Positions 45,513-55,656 of a stretch of 64,000 nt of DNA are shown piece after piece. The notes under the pieces were generated by a model. The model made no database searches and was not told the DNA's origin. It was given only the letters and a program-made list of their open reading frames with translations. The position numbers and the translations under genes are program-made. Position 1 is the first letter of the stretch, and each line of letters opens with the position of its first letter. This DNA comes from Herbaspirillum sp. DW155 (GTDB lineage: Bacteria; Pseudomonadota; Gammaproteobacteria; Burkholderiales; Burkholderiaceae_D). The stretch is from contig NZ_AP029028.1 of assembly GCF_037076565.1 (NCBI RefSeq), positions 744,001 to 808,000 on the forward strand, read 5' to 3'.

Positions 45513-47471
45513 TTACTGGCCACGCAGGAAGAGCTTGTCCAGATCCGACAGGCCCATCTGGGTCCAGGTCGGGCGGCCATGGTTGCACTGGTCGGACCGC
45601 TCGGTGGCTTCCATCTGGCGCAGCAGCGCATTCATCTCGGGCAGCGTCAGGCTGCGGTTGGCCCGCACGGCAGTGTGGCAGGCCAGGGTGCCGAGCAGCT
45701 CGTTGCGGCGCTCCAGCAGCACGCGCGAGCCGCCGTATTCGCGCACATCGCGCAGCACGTCGCGGGCCAGGGTCTGGGCATCGGCATTCTTCAACAGCGC
45801 GGGAACGGCACGCACGGCCAGCGTGGTGGGCGACATCACGGCAATGTCGAAGCCCAGGGCCGACAGCGTTTCCTGATGCTCTTCCACCGTGCCCACCTCG
45901 ACCGGATCGGCATAGAAAGTGACGGGAATCAACAGCGGCTGCACGAACATCTCGTTGCCATCCAGCGCATTCTTGAGCTGCTCGTAGAGGATGCGTTCAT
46001 GGGCGGCATGCATGTCCACCACCACCAGGCCGGCCTGGTTCTGCGCCAGCACGTAGATGCCATGCAGTTGCGCCAGCGCGAAGCCGAGCGGGAAGTCGCC
46101 CTCGGGCAAGGGCGCTGCCGATGGCGATGCCTCCGCGCTGAAGTTGCCCGTCATGCGGTTGTCGCTGGCAGAGCTGCCGCCATCCGTCTGGGCGGCCGGT
46201 TCGCTGCGGAACATGTTGCCGTAGGCCGCACGGTCCTGGCGGATGCCGAAACCACCGCTGCCTTGTCCGCTATGGCCGGCAAAGGAGAAGGGACGCGGCT
46301 GTTCGGCGAACTGGGCGGAGAAGCTCTGCTGTTTCTGTTCGCGCATCCACGGCAGCGGGGCATTGGGTCCGCTCGCGGATGCGGGTGTGTCCCCGGCGGT
46401 CTCGGCCTGCTGCTGCGGCAGATTGCCGAAGGAGACGGCGGAGGTCTGTGCCAGCGTGCGCGAGACCGCATGGAAGACGAACTGGTGCACCGCGCGGCTA
46501 TCCCGGAAACGCACTTCGATTTTGGAAGGATGCACGTTCACGTCCACCAGTGCGGGGTCCAGCGTGAGCGAAAGCGCATAGGCCGGATAGCGATCTCCGT
46601 GCAGCACGTCCTGATAGGCTGCGCGCACGGCGTGGGTGAGCAGCTTGTCGCGCACGAAGCGGCCGTTGACGTAGAAGTACTGGCCATCGGCGCGCGCCTT
46701 CGATGCCGTGGGCAGGCCGACGAAGCCGTGCAGGCGCAGGGGGCCGGCGCTTTCGTCGAGGGGCAGGCGGGCATTGGCGAATTCGTCGCCGAGGATGTGG
46801 GCGCTACGCTTGGCGAATTCGCCGACGTTCCAGTGATCGACTGTCTTGCCGTTGTGCGAGAGCGAGAAGCTCACGTCCGGACGCGCCAGTGCAATGCGGC
46901 GCACGACCTCGGCGCAGTGGCCGTATTCGGTCTGTTCGGACTTGAGGAATTTGCGCCGCGCGGGCGTGTTGAAATACAAATCCTGCACGTCGATGGTGGT
47001 GCCTTGCGCTCCCGAGGCCGGGGCCACGGTACCAAATTGGGAGCCGGTGATTGCCCACGCATGGGGCGCATCGGCAGTGCGGCTGGTGACCGTCAGCTGG
47101 GCCACCGAGGCGATGGAGGCCAGCGCTTCGCCACGAAAGCCCAGCGTGGAGACATTCTCCAGGTCGGTCAGCGAGGCGATCTTGGAGGTGGCATGGCGGG
47201 CCAGCGCCAGCGGCAATTGTTCCGGTGGAATGCCGCGTCCGTTGTCGGTGATGGCGATGCGCTTGACGCCGCCTTGCTCCAGACGCACGGTGATCTGGGT
47301 AGAGCCGGCATCGAGTGCGTTCTCCAGCAATTCCTTGACGACCGCAGAGGGACGTTCGATCACCTCGCCCGCGGCAATCTGCGAGATCAGCTGATCGGGC
47401 AGGGCTTGGATGGGGCGATGAGTCGGTGTGACGGTCGGGTCGGAAGCGGGGGACGAGTGCGGTGCGTTCAT
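45513..47471 (-). CDS. mutL: DNA mismatch repair protein MutL
   Basis: A 652-residue GHKL ATPase and MutS partner. The N-terminal motifs are [20 protein letters not shown] and [12 protein letters not shown]. The C-terminal domain contains D486-MHA..E....E ([12 protein letters not shown]), the endonuclease metal motif with Met in place of Gln, and NHGRPTW near the end. E. coli MutL lacks this motif and relies on MutH; here MutL is probably the nicking enzyme. The start at 47471 (MNAPHSS) is chosen over a longer upstream frame. It forms an operon with miaA. Confidence 0.96.
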   Translation of the reverse strand: MNAPHSSPASDPTVTPTHRPIQALPDQLISQIAAGEVIERPSAVVKELLENALDAGSTQITVRLEQGGVKRIAITDNGRGIPPEQLPLALARHATSKIASLTDLENVSTLGFRGEALASIASVAQLTVTSRTADAPHAWAITGSQFGTVAPASGAQGTTIDVQDLYFNTPARRKFLKSEQTEYGHCAEVVRRIALARPDVSFSLSHNGKTVDHWNVGEFAKRSAHILGDEFANARLPLDESAGPLRLHGFVGLPTASKARADGQYFYVNGRFVRDKLLTHAVRAAYQDVLHGDRYPAYALSLTLDPALVDVNVHPSKIEVRFRDSRAVHQFVFHAVSRTLAQTSAVSFGNLPQQQAETAGDTPASASGPNAPLPWMREQKQQSFSAQFAEQPRPFSFAGHSGQGSGGFGIRQDRAAYGNMFRSEPAAQTDGGSSASDNRMTGNFSAEASPSAAPLPEGDFPLGFALAQLHGIYVLAQNQAGLVVVDMHAAHERILYEQLKNALDGNEMFVQPLLIPVTFYADPVEVGTVEEHQETLSALGFDIAVMSPTTLAVRAVPALLKNADAQTLARDVLRDVREYGGSRVLLERRNELLGTLACHTAVRANRSLTLPEMNALLRQMEATERSDQCNHGRPTWTQMGLSDLDKLFLRGQ

Positions 47472-47603
47472 GGCGGGATTATACCGCCGCCGCCTGGAGC
47501 CGGATGTGACGAAGCCGCCCGCAGGCGGCTTCTGGTCAGGTTGCCGGATCAGTTTTCGGTCGGGCAATCAGGAGATTGCCTTCCTGAAAACGATATAAAT
47601 GAT

Positions 47604-49577
47604 TTACAGGCGGAAGGTGCTGACCGCCGCCGCCAGACGCTCGGCCTGCTGCTGCAGCGATTGTGCGGCTGCCGCTGCCTGTTCCACCAGGGCCGCGTTC
47701 TGCTGAGTGCTCTCATCCATCTGGGCGATGGCGCGGTTGATCTGGTCGATGCCTTCGCTCTGCTCGCGGCTGGCAGTGGTGATTTCGCTGATGACGGTGG
47801 AAACGCGCTGCACGCTGGCCACCACGTCATTCATGGTGTTGCCGGCCTGGGCCACCAGCTGGCCGCCACCGGCCACGGTCTGCACCGAGGCGTCGATCAG
47901 TTCCTTGATTTCCTTGGCGGCCGAGGCGCTGCGCTGGGCCAGCGTGCGCACTTCGGTGGCCACCACCGCAAAGCCGCGTCCCTGCTCGCCGGCGCGCGCT
48001 GCTTCCACGGCCGCGTTCAGTGCCAGGATGTTGGTCTGGAAGGCGATGCCGTCGATCACGCTGATGATGTCGACGATGCGTTGCGAGGAGCTGTTGATGG
48101 CGTCCATGGTCTGTACCACCTGGCCGACCACTTCGCCGCCGTGGCTGGCGACTTCCGAGGCGGAACCGGCCAGCTCATCGGCTTGAATCGCGTTGGCGGC
48201 ATTCTGCTTCACGGTCGAGGTCAGCTCTTCCATGGCCGAGGCGGTTTCTTCCAGTGCGCCGGCCTGCTGCTCGGTGCGCGAGGACAGATTGAGGTTGCCG
48301 GCTGCGATCTCGCTGGCGGCGGTGTTGATTTCTTCGGTACCTGCGCGCACGCTGGAAACCACTTCCGACAGGCCCATGCTGATGCCGTTGAAGGCGCCCA
48401 TCAGGCGGCCGATTTCATCACTGCTGTGCACGTGCAGGCGGGTGGTGAGGTCGCCACCGGCAATGCGGTCGGCCGCCTCGCACACCGCATCCAGCGGACG
48501 CGTGACCATGCGGTTGATCATCACCGTCAGCAGCGCGCCCAGCACCGCCAGGAACAGCAGCCCCAGGCCGATGTAGAGATTGCGCATCGAGTTGACTTCG
48601 CGGGTGATCTCATCGACCGCCGCTTCGCCCACGATGACCCAGTTCCACGGTGCATAGTGGGTGAAGACTGCGATCTTCTGACGGCCATCGCTGCCGGTGT
48701 AGCGCAGCTGGCCTTCCTTCTGCTGCACCAGGGTCTTGATGTAGGTGTCGCCGCCGGCATCCTTGGCCTCGATCAGGTTGCCGCCTTCTTCCTTGCCCTC
48801 GCGCGGGGCGCCGGCGATCATCACGCCCTGGTCCTTGCCCTCGCGCCCGTTGAGCGCGTAGAAGTTGCCGGTCTCGCCGATCTTGAGCGACTTGATCTGG
48901 TCCTTCAGCGCCTTGACGTCGGCCGAGATGTCGATGCCCACGTAGAGCGCGGCGATGAGCTGGCCGGCGTCGTTCTTGATGGGGACGTACTTGGTGATGT
49001 ACTGCTTGCCGAACAGCGTGGCCAGGCCGCTATAGGCCTTGTCGGACTTCAGCGCCGCATAGCCGGGATGGGCGCGGTCGAGCAGGGTGCCGACGGCGCG
49101 TTCGCCGTTTTCTTTCTTGACGGAAGTGGACACGCGCACGAAGTCATCGCCGGTCTTGGCGAAGATGGTGGCGGTCACGCCGGTGCGGGCGGTGAAACGG
49201 TCGGGAATGGTGAAGTCCATGTTCAGCTCGCGGCCGTCGTTGGACAGCACCGGCGTAGCGCGGTCGCCGATCTGCACGGTGCGGCCCTCGTCCAGCGCCA
49301 GCTTGCCGAATTCCTTGTCGAACATGGTGGAGAAGCGGTCCACCTGGCTGTTCACGGAACGGTCGAAGATGCCGACCATGTTGGCCACGCCGCGCGCATC
49401 GTTGCCCATCTGTTCGATGGAGCGGTTTTCTACCATGCGCGAGGCGGAGTAGGTGATCAGCATCAGCGCGATCACGAAGACGATACCCACCAGGGCGACC
49501 GTCATGGCAGTCAGTTTTGCACCGACCGAACGATGAAAAATGGATGCGCCGCGCGCACCGGACAATTCATTAGCCAT
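47604..49577 (-). CDS. Methyl-accepting chemotaxis protein with Cache sensor
   Basis: A 657-residue chemoreceptor: TM1 at about residues 22-45, a large periplasmic double-Cache-like domain (about 50-320; segments such as [26 protein letters not shown] and [11 protein letters not shown]), TM2 near 330, HAMP and a signalling domain with the same hairpin tip as the chemoreceptor at 30410-32053. The start at 49577 (MANELSG) is chosen over upstream frames. There is no C-terminal pentapeptide. Ligands of such Cache sensors are usually small organic or amino acids; not determinable here. Confidence 0.93.
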   Translation of the reverse strand: MANELSGARGASIFHRSVGAKLTAMTVALVGIVFVIALMLITYSASRMVENRSIEQMGNDARGVANMVGIFDRSVNSQVDRFSTMFDKEFGKLALDEGRTVQIGDRATPVLSNDGRELNMDFTIPDRFTARTGVTATIFAKTGDDFVRVSTSVKKENGERAVGTLLDRAHPGYAALKSDKAYSGLATLFGKQYITKYVPIKNDAGQLIAALYVGIDISADVKALKDQIKSLKIGETGNFYALNGREGKDQGVMIAGAPREGKEEGGNLIEAKDAGGDTYIKTLVQQKEGQLRYTGSDGRQKIAVFTHYAPWNWVIVGEAAVDEITREVNSMRNLYIGLGLLFLAVLGALLTVMINRMVTRPLDAVCEAADRIAGGDLTTRLHVHSSDEIGRLMGAFNGISMGLSEVVSSVRAGTEEINTAASEIAAGNLNLSSRTEQQAGALEETASAMEELTSTVKQNAANAIQADELAGSASEVASHGGEVVGQVVQTMDAINSSSQRIVDIISVIDGIAFQTNILALNAAVEAARAGEQGRGFAVVATEVRTLAQRSASAAKEIKELIDASVQTVAGGGQLVAQAGNTMNDVVASVQRVSTVISEITTASREQSEGIDQINRAIAQMDESTQQNAALVEQAAAAAQSLQQQAERLAAAVSTFRL

Positions 49578-50020
49578 GGCTATTCTTGTTCTTGAAAATA
49601 AAAGGTGTGGAAGTGCAAATACCGTACCAAAGACCATCCGGGAGTGATGGCACCTGCTGCTTGCGCATTTCGCGCGCCATCGTTTCCCTCTGTGTTTCCA
49701 GCATCCGGAAAGTCCTGCAGTACTGCGCCTGCGAACCGATGACAGGCGGGCCAGAGGGTGGCGTGCTGCATCGGATTGCCGAAACGGCAATGCAACGTGG
49801 TCGCAAACGTCGTGGGCCGCCTCAAGGGAGGTCCAACGTCAGTGCTGAAATCACGGTACCTGCGGGGGAGAACGTCAGTATATCGTCAGGAATTTGCGCT
49901 ACATCAAAATACTTCGAATGTTTGCGCTCACATTCAACTGTGCTGTTGTTTTTCCAGCGGGAAAGTGCTTTTTCGGCATGAGATTCCTCGTCGTCTCGTC
50001 ATTGCGGTTTTCCCTGCGCT
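49578..50020 (-). promoter_or_regulatory. 443-bp non-coding region upstream of the Cache chemoreceptor
   Basis: No gene is supported here. ATTGCCG (49775-49781) and CGGCAAT (49785-49791) form a perfect inverted repeat around AAA, about 200 bp upstream of the chemoreceptor start. The right half is AT-richer and probably holds the chemoreceptor promoter. No terminator for the GGDEF/EAL gene could be recognised. Confidence 0.35.
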
Positions 50021-53000
50021 TCAACTTTCCTGTGCTTGCTGCGTTCCTGCTTGTGGGGGCGGATCGCCGCGGTAATTGCGTACCCACTTTTCCAGTTGAT
50101 CGGCCGACATCGGCCGCGAAAAATAATAGCCCTGTGCCACATCGCAGCCCTGGTTCTTGAGCAGCTGGTACTGGTCGGCATCCTCGACGCCCTCGGCCAC
50201 CACGACCAGCCTGAGGCTTTCGCCGATGCGGATGACGGCATTGGTCAAGGCGCTGACCGCCTCATCCTTGGCCATGTCGCGCACGAAGCTCTGGTCCAGC
50301 TTGAGTTCGGAGACCGGCAGCTTGCGCAGGTAGCCGAGACTGGAATAACCGGTGCCGAAGTCATCCATGGCCAGCGGGATGCCCAGCGCATGCACGGCGG
50401 CGATGGTCTGGCTGGTGCTGGGGTTGGTGTCCATGAGCACGGTCTCGGTGATTTCCAGGGTGAGGTCGGTCGGCGCCAGGCTGTAGCGCCGCAGCAGGCC
50501 GGTGACGAACTGCGGCAGTTCGAGATCGTGGAAGTTGGTGGCCGACAGGTTCACCGAGATCGATGGCACCTGGATGCCGCGCCGCCGCCAGTCCGACAGC
50601 TGGAAGCAGGCTTCCTCCAGCGCCCACTTGCCCAGCTCGCCGATCAGACCGCACTCCTCGGCAATCGGGATGAAGCGGCCCGGCGCGATCTGGCCCAGTT
50701 GCGGGTCATGCCAGCGGGCCAGCGCTTCCACGCCATGCAGGCTGTGGTCGCGCAGCCTGATCTGCGGCTGGAAGTGCAGCTCGAAAAGGCCGCCCCGCAG
50801 GGCATTGCGCAGGGCGCTTTCCAGGGCCAGGCGTTCCTGGGCGAGGCTGTTCATCTCTTCGCTGAAGAAGCTGAAACGGCCGCGGTTGACGGCCTTGGCC
50901 TGGTACATGGCGATGTCGGCGCGATGCAGCAGGGTCTCGATATCGTGGCCGTTGTCGGGGAAGATCGCCACGCCGATGCTGGCCGAGGGATTCAGGGGCG
51001 TGCCGTTGATGTGGCAGGGCATGGCCAGGCGCTCCTGGATGCGCTTGACCACTTCGGTCAGGTGTTCGGTGTGGTAGTGGGTCAGCACCACCACGAATTC
51101 GTCGCCCGAGAGCCGCCCCACGATGTCCGAGCGCCGCGCCTGTGACTGCAGGCGGGTGGCCACCGTGCGCAGCAGTTCGTCGCCGGCCTGGTGGCCCAGC
51201 GAATCGTTGACCTGCTTGAAGCGGTCCAGGTCGATGAACATCACCGCCACCGTGCTGCCATTGCGGTCGGCCGAGGCGATGGCCTGGCCCGCCTGTACCA
51301 GCAAGAGGCTGCGGTTGGGCAGGCCGGTGAGCGAATCATAAAAGGCCAGTTGATGGATGCGTGCACGTGAGGCTTCGCGCTCGATGGCCAGCGCACACAG
51401 GTGCAGGCCGGCATCCACCAGCAAGTGGTGGAAGGTGCTGGGCTGGCGCGGCCGCCGATAGTAGAAGGCGAAGGTACCGATGACCTTGCCATCGGCCGAC
51501 TTGATCGGGGTCGACCAGCAGGCCTGCAGATCGTGGCTCAGGGCCAGTTCCTTGTACTCGGCCCAACGCGGATCGGTGGCGATCTCTTCGACGATCACGC
51601 TCTGGCCGGTATAGGCGGCACTGCCGCAGGAGCCCACCAGCGGGCCGATCTGGAGGCCCTCGATGGCGCGCGAGTAGGCCTCCGGCAGACTGGGGCCGGC
51701 CAGGGTGTGCAGGCGCCCCTGTTCGTCCACGCGCAGCACCGAGGCGATCACCTCGGGGGCGACCCGCTCGATTTCCTCGCACAGCAGGTTCATCTGCTCG
51801 GGCAGCGAAGAGTCACGGGCCATGGCATTGAGCACGCGGTACTGCAAGACTTCGTGGACCTTGGTATTGGTGATGTCGGTCATCACGCAGACGGCATTGA
51901 TGAGCTTGCCTTCCCCATCGAGGATGGGATTGACCACCGCCGAGATCCAGACCGGCTGCTCCTGCATATCGTGGATCAGTTCTTCGGTATGGAAGCTGTG
52001 GCCTTGCAGCAGCTCGCCGTGACAGCGCTCGATGGACTTGACGAAGCTAGGATGGCTGGAGAACAGGTCACCTGGCTGCTTGCCGATCACCTGCTGGCTC
52101 TGGAAGCCCAGCATGCGGGTAAAACCGGTGTTGTGAAAGACGATGCGGTTCTGCTCGTCGGTGATGAGCACCGCATTGTCGGTCTCGTTGATGCCCAGTG
52201 AGAGCAGATGCAGGTGCTCGCGGTCGCTCTTCTCGCGGGTGACCCGGTAGGTCACGTCATTGCCGATGCAGATCACCCGCTCGGCCTGGCCATGCGGGTT
52301 GAGCAGGGGCGAGTAGGTGGCTTCCCACCAGATCGTGCGACCGCTGCGGGTGCGGCGCGGGAAGCGGCCGGAGAAGAAACGGCCATTGCAGACATCGCGC
52401 CAGAAGGCTGCGTACTCCTCGCTGGCGGCGTAATCGGCAGAACACAATACGCTGTGGGGCTGGCCGATCAGGTCTTCGGCCAGGTATTCCATGGTCTTGA
52501 GGTAGTTGCGGTTGGCCGCCAGGATCAGCCCTTGCGGTGAGAGTTCCACCACGCCCAGCGAGCGGTTCAGAGCGGTCAGCACATTGTTGCTGTGGCGCGA
52601 ATCATCGAGGTGGGCACTGATGTCGGCGGCCACCGAGATCACCTTCAGCAACTGGCCGCTGGCGTCCAGGACCGGACTGCACAGCGCTTCCAGCCAGACC
52701 GTGGTGCCATCGATACGACATCGCTGCAGGGTGCCGGAGATCACCTCGCCCTGGTACAGGTGCTGCCAGAAGCGCTGGTAATCCTCGGTCTCGGCATAGA
52801 AGGGATCGCACAGCATGCGGTGATGCTGGCCCACCACTTCATGGCGCTGATAACCCAGCATGGAGAGGAAATTGTCGTTGGCATCGAGGATCGTGCCATC
52901 GGCGGCGAATTCGAGAATGGCCATGGAGCGCCACAAGGCGCCCATCAGCGCCTCGCGTTCTGCCTCGTGCGGGCGCAGCTGATCACATTGCTGCGATGGA

Positions 53001-53038
53001 TGATCGAACTGGCCCACGAATGACTCCTGGCTCCCCAT
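50021..53038 (-). CDS. PAS-PAS-PAS-GAF-GGDEF-EAL c-di-GMP signalling protein
   Basis: A 1005-residue cytosolic protein. Two N-terminal PAS domains (about residues 28-140 and 150-265) are of the BdlA/Aer chemoreceptor type (YQRFWQHLYQGEVISG, YAAFWRDVCNGRFFSG). A third PAS, a GAF domain, GGDEF and EAL follow in DosP-like order. The GGDEF motif is S644-GDEF with an intact inhibitory RxxD five residues before it. The EAL domain has E771-A-L, the Asn in SVNLSATNF, EITE, DDFGTG, the Lys of ELKLDQSF and AEGVE, so phosphodiesterase activity is likely. I chose the ATG at 53038 with AGAGGGGG upstream. Substrate direction of the net activity is unknown. Confidence 0.92.
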   Translation of the reverse strand: MGSQESFVGQFDHPSQQCDQLRPHEAEREALMGALWRSMAILEFAADGTILDANDNFLSMLGYQRHEVVGQHHRMLCDPFYAETEDYQRFWQHLYQGEVISGTLQRCRIDGTTVWLEALCSPVLDASGQLLKVISVAADISAHLDDSRHSNNVLTALNRSLGVVELSPQGLILAANRNYLKTMEYLAEDLIGQPHSVLCSADYAASEEYAAFWRDVCNGRFFSGRFPRRTRSGRTIWWEATYSPLLNPHGQAERVICIGNDVTYRVTREKSDREHLHLLSLGINETDNAVLITDEQNRIVFHNTGFTRMLGFQSQQVIGKQPGDLFSSHPSFVKSIERCHGELLQGHSFHTEELIHDMQEQPVWISAVVNPILDGEGKLINAVCVMTDITNTKVHEVLQYRVLNAMARDSSLPEQMNLLCEEIERVAPEVIASVLRVDEQGRLHTLAGPSLPEAYSRAIEGLQIGPLVGSCGSAAYTGQSVIVEEIATDPRWAEYKELALSHDLQACWSTPIKSADGKVIGTFAFYYRRPRQPSTFHHLLVDAGLHLCALAIEREASRARIHQLAFYDSLTGLPNRSLLLVQAGQAIASADRNGSTVAVMFIDLDRFKQVNDSLGHQAGDELLRTVATRLQSQARRSDIVGRLSGDEFVVVLTHYHTEHLTEVVKRIQERLAMPCHINGTPLNPSASIGVAIFPDNGHDIETLLHRADIAMYQAKAVNRGRFSFFSEEMNSLAQERLALESALRNALRGGLFELHFQPQIRLRDHSLHGVEALARWHDPQLGQIAPGRFIPIAEECGLIGELGKWALEEACFQLSDWRRRGIQVPSISVNLSATNFHDLELPQFVTGLLRRYSLAPTDLTLEITETVLMDTNPSTSQTIAAVHALGIPLAMDDFGTGYSSLGYLRKLPVSELKLDQSFVRDMAKDEAVSALTNAVIRIGESLRLVVVAEGVEDADQYQLLKNQGCDVAQGYYFSRPMSADQLEKWVRNYRGDPPPQAGTQQAQES

Positions 53039-53514
53039 ACAGCGCCCCCTCTGGCCGGTAATGACGCCTGGCGCGTCTTGCCTCATGCAGTGCGGCGTGA
53101 TAAACGCCCGGCTCCCCGTGACTTTTTACCCTGTCCCTTCAGCCGCGTATGACCTGCCCCGGCGCGGCGACCCGCTACGCCGGAGAGCGCAATTCATGCG
53201 CTGCCCTGCATATTTGGGCCTGGAAAACTGAAGGAACCTGACGTTGATCATATGCCAAATCCTTCCGGTTGTGCTTATGGCGCGGGCTGGTTTGCGGTGA
53301 GATGCAACAGGATTGCGAGTTTGCGTGAGGATCGTCTTCTGCTGCTCCTCTGGCTTTTTATCGACGGCTGGCCGGGCTTCTTGAGTCGGGCCGGAGGGAG
53401 TGTTGTATGATGCCGGCGCAGGTTCGGGAGCGCGCCTGGCTTGCGCGATGTTTCTCCGGCTGCGTTGCAGAGGGGTAACATCCGGCCACGCGGCGACGGG
53501 GAGCCCGGGCCTTG
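53039..53514. other. 476-bp divergent intergenic region
   Basis: No gene is supported. It holds promoters for the c-di-GMP protein (minus) and dedA (plus). A TTGAGT and TATGAT pair near 53382-53417 is seen, but the spacing is too long for a confident call. Confidence 0.4.
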
Positions 53515-54201
53515 ATGAACCACCAACGATTGGGCTTTATGGATTATCTGCAGTTGCTGGACGTGCTGGTGCACGTGGACAAATACCTGGGGGTTCTCAT
53601 CGAGCAGTACGGCACGCTGATTTATGCAGTGCTGTTCCTGATCGTGTTCCTGGAAACCGGGCTGGTGGTCCTGCCCTTCCTGCCGGGCGATTCGCTGCTT
53701 TTCATCGCCGGTACCTTCTGTGCCACGGGGGCCATGGACATCTGGCTGCTGACGGGGCTGCTGGTGGCGGCGGCGGTGGGGGGCAATACGCTCAACTACT
53801 GGATCGGCGGATGGGTGGGGCAGCGTGTCTATACCCACCATTACCGCTGGCTCAATCCGGAGGCCCTGCGCAAGACCCACGCCTTCTACGAAAAACACGG
53901 CGGCAAGACCATCGTGATCGCCCGCTTCACGCCCATCGTGCGCAGCTTTGCGCCCTTCATCGCCGGGGTCTCGGCCATGAGCTTTGCCCGCTTCCAGCTC
54001 TTCAACGTGCTGGGCGCCTTCCTGTGGGTGGTGGGGCTGGTGGTGCTGGGCTACCTGTTCGGCAATATCCCGGTGGTGCAGCAGAACCTCAATACGCTGG
54101 TCCTCGTCGGCCTCATCGGCGCCATCATCCCCATCGTGCTGGGCGTGCTGTGGCAGCTGTGGCGCAAGCTGCGCGGCAAGCGCAAGGTCAGCAACGCCTG
54201 A
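53515..54201 (+). CDS. DedA-family membrane protein
   Basis: A 228-residue DedA/VTT-domain protein. The re-entrant motif region is FLETGLVVLPFLPGDSLLFIAG and the second signature is ARFTPIVRSFAPFIAGVSAM, with the conserved Arg residues. DedA proteins are linked to lipid-carrier flipping, notably undecaprenyl phosphate and phosphatidylethanolamine, and to envelope homeostasis. Start options are TTG 53512, ATG 53515 and ATG 53539; 53515 follows GGGGAGCC. It is convergent with amiC and shares its terminator. Confidence 0.92.
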   Translation: MNHQRLGFMDYLQLLDVLVHVDKYLGVLIEQYGTLIYAVLFLIVFLETGLVVLPFLPGDSLLFIAGTFCATGAMDIWLLTGLLVAAAVGGNTLNYWIGGWVGQRVYTHHYRWLNPEALRKTHAFYEKHGGKTIVIARFTPIVRSFAPFIAGVSAMSFARFQLFNVLGAFLWVVGLVVLGYLFGNIPVVQQNLNTLVLVGLIGAIIPIVLGVLWQLWRKLRGKRKVSNA

Positions 54202-54231
54202 TGTCCGCGTCCCTGGCAGGGCGCACCCGAC

Positions 54232-54269
54232 AAAAAACCCGGCCTGCAAAAAGCAGTACCGGGTTTTTT
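54232..54269. terminator. Bidirectional terminator between dedA and amiC
   Basis: AAAAAACCCGG (54232-54242) pairs with CCGGGTTTTTT (54259-54269) around a 16-nt loop. Both strands end in T-runs, so it can serve both convergent genes. Confidence 0.92.
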
Positions 54270-54294
54270 GTTGTGTGTCGGCCAGGACCGGGAT

Positions 54295-55656
54295 TCAGGT
54301 CAGGCGATTCTTGGCCAGCGGCGGATTCTTGGCGAAGTAATTGCGGATGCCGGTCAGGATGGCATCGGCCATCTGTTCCTGGTAGTGCTCGTCGGTGAGC
54401 TTGGCTTCTTCTTCCGGGTTGGAGATGAAGGCCGTCTCGATCAGGATGCTGGGGATGTCCGGTGCCTTCAGCACGGCAAAGCCGGCCTGTTCCACTGCGC
54501 CCTTGTGCAGCTTGTTGATGCCGCCGATTTCCTTGAGGACCGCATTGCCCACGCGCAGGCTGTCATTGATCTGCGCCGTGGTGGAGAGGTCCAGCAGGAC
54601 GCTGGCCAACTGGCGGTCATGGGTCTTGATGTTGACCCCGCCGATCAGGTCGGCCGAGTTTTCCTTGTTGGCCAGCCAGCGCGCGGCCGTGGAGCTGGCG
54701 CCCTTCTCCGACAGGGCGAACACCGAGGAGCCGCGTGCGGTCGGTTGCACGAAGGCATCCGCATGGATGGAGACGAACAGGTCGGCCTGCACCTTGCGCG
54801 CCTTGACCACGCGCTGGCCCAGGGGCACGAAAAAGTCGGCGTCACGGGTGAGCATGACGCGCATGTTGGGGTGTTGCTCGATCTTGCGTTTCAGGCGCCG
54901 CGCGATGGACAGCACCACGTCCTTCTCGCGGTTGCCGCGCGCACCCGTGGCGCCGGGATCTTCGCCGCCGTGGCCGGGGTCCAGCGCGATGGTGATCATG
55001 CGGGTCATCTGCATGCGCGGATCGTCCGGCACCGCCTTGGGATTGCGCTCGGTCTTGTCTTCCGGCTGCGGCTTGATCTCGGCCAGCGGGGCCGGATCGG
55101 GTTTGGGCGGGCTCGCCGGGGCCTGCGCCAGCGGCGGGCTGGCGGGGGTTTCCTTGTTCCAGTCGCCCTTCTGGATCAGGGCGGCGATCGGGTCTTGCGG
55201 ATTGGTCGGATAGAGGTCGATGACGAAGCGGTACTTGTACTCGCCCACCGGCGCCAGGGTGAAGACCTGCGGCTTGATCTCGTCCTTCAGGTCGAACACC
55301 AGGCGCACCACGCCGGGCCGGTTCTGGCCCACGCGCACCTGCTTGATGTACGGGTCGTTGGGCTGGATCTTGGCCACCAGGTCCTTCAGGGTGCTATTCA
55401 GGTCGATACCCTCGATATCGACCACCAGGCGATCCGGGTTCTTGACCACGAAGTGCGTGACCTTCAGGTCGCTGTCGTTTTCCAGCGTGACGCGGGTGTA
55501 GTCGTCGGACGGCCAGACGCGCACGGCCAGGATCTGCGAGGCCATGGCGGGCAGCGGTGTGATGACGGAGACGAACAGCGCGCCGCCGGCTTTGAGGATG
55601 GTGCGGCGGGTTTTGGACTTCACAGATTGGGAGCGAATTTCAGGCGAGCGAGGCAT
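54295..55656 (-). CDS. amiC: N-acetylmuramoyl-L-alanine amidase AmiC
   Basis: A 453-residue periplasmic cell-separation amidase. The N-terminus has a Tat signal (TRRTILKAGG). An AMIN domain follows (about residues 40-150), then a Pro-rich linker and the Amidase_3 zinc domain: LDPGHGGEDPGA, Glu/His ligands, VSIHADAF and the terminal IETAFISNPEEEAKL. Its start overlaps the end of tsaE by 37 bp. In E. coli the equivalent amiB lies between tsaE and mutL; here three further genes separate it from mutL. Confidence 0.95.
   Translation of the reverse strand: MPRSPEIRSQSVKSKTRRTILKAGGALFVSVITPLPAMASQILAVRVWPSDDYTRVTLENDSDLKVTHFVVKNPDRLVVDIEGIDLNSTLKDLVAKIQPNDPYIKQVRVGQNRPGVVRLVFDLKDEIKPQVFTLAPVGEYKYRFVIDLYPTNPQDPIAALIQKGDWNKETPASPPLAQAPASPPKPDPAPLAEIKPQPEDKTERNPKAVPDDPRMQMTRMITIALDPGHGGEDPGATGARGNREKDVVLSIARRLKRKIEQHPNMRVMLTRDADFFVPLGQRVVKARKVQADLFVSIHADAFVQPTARGSSVFALSEKGASSTAARWLANKENSADLIGGVNIKTHDRQLASVLLDLSTTAQINDSLRVGNAVLKEIGGINKLHKGAVEQAGFAVLKAPDIPSILIETAFISNPEEEAKLTDEHYQEQMADAILTGIRNYFAKNPPLAKNRLT

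Noticed and set aside
45399..49595. Long open frame of about 1400 codons on the plus strand, opposite miaA, mutL and a chemoreceptor
   Set aside because: It is antisense to three genes with clear family motifs. High GC content suppresses stops in this frame, and the translated product is low-complexity Gly/His/Arg/Gln-rich.
53382..53417. Sigma-70 promoter for dedA (TTGAGT and TATGAT)
   Set aside because: Spacing of about 19 bp and a weak -35; kept only as a mention.
53400..54398. Alternative 332-codon frame overlapping dedA
   Set aside because: The other frame encodes an unmistakable DedA protein with membrane helices; this one has none and runs through the terminator.
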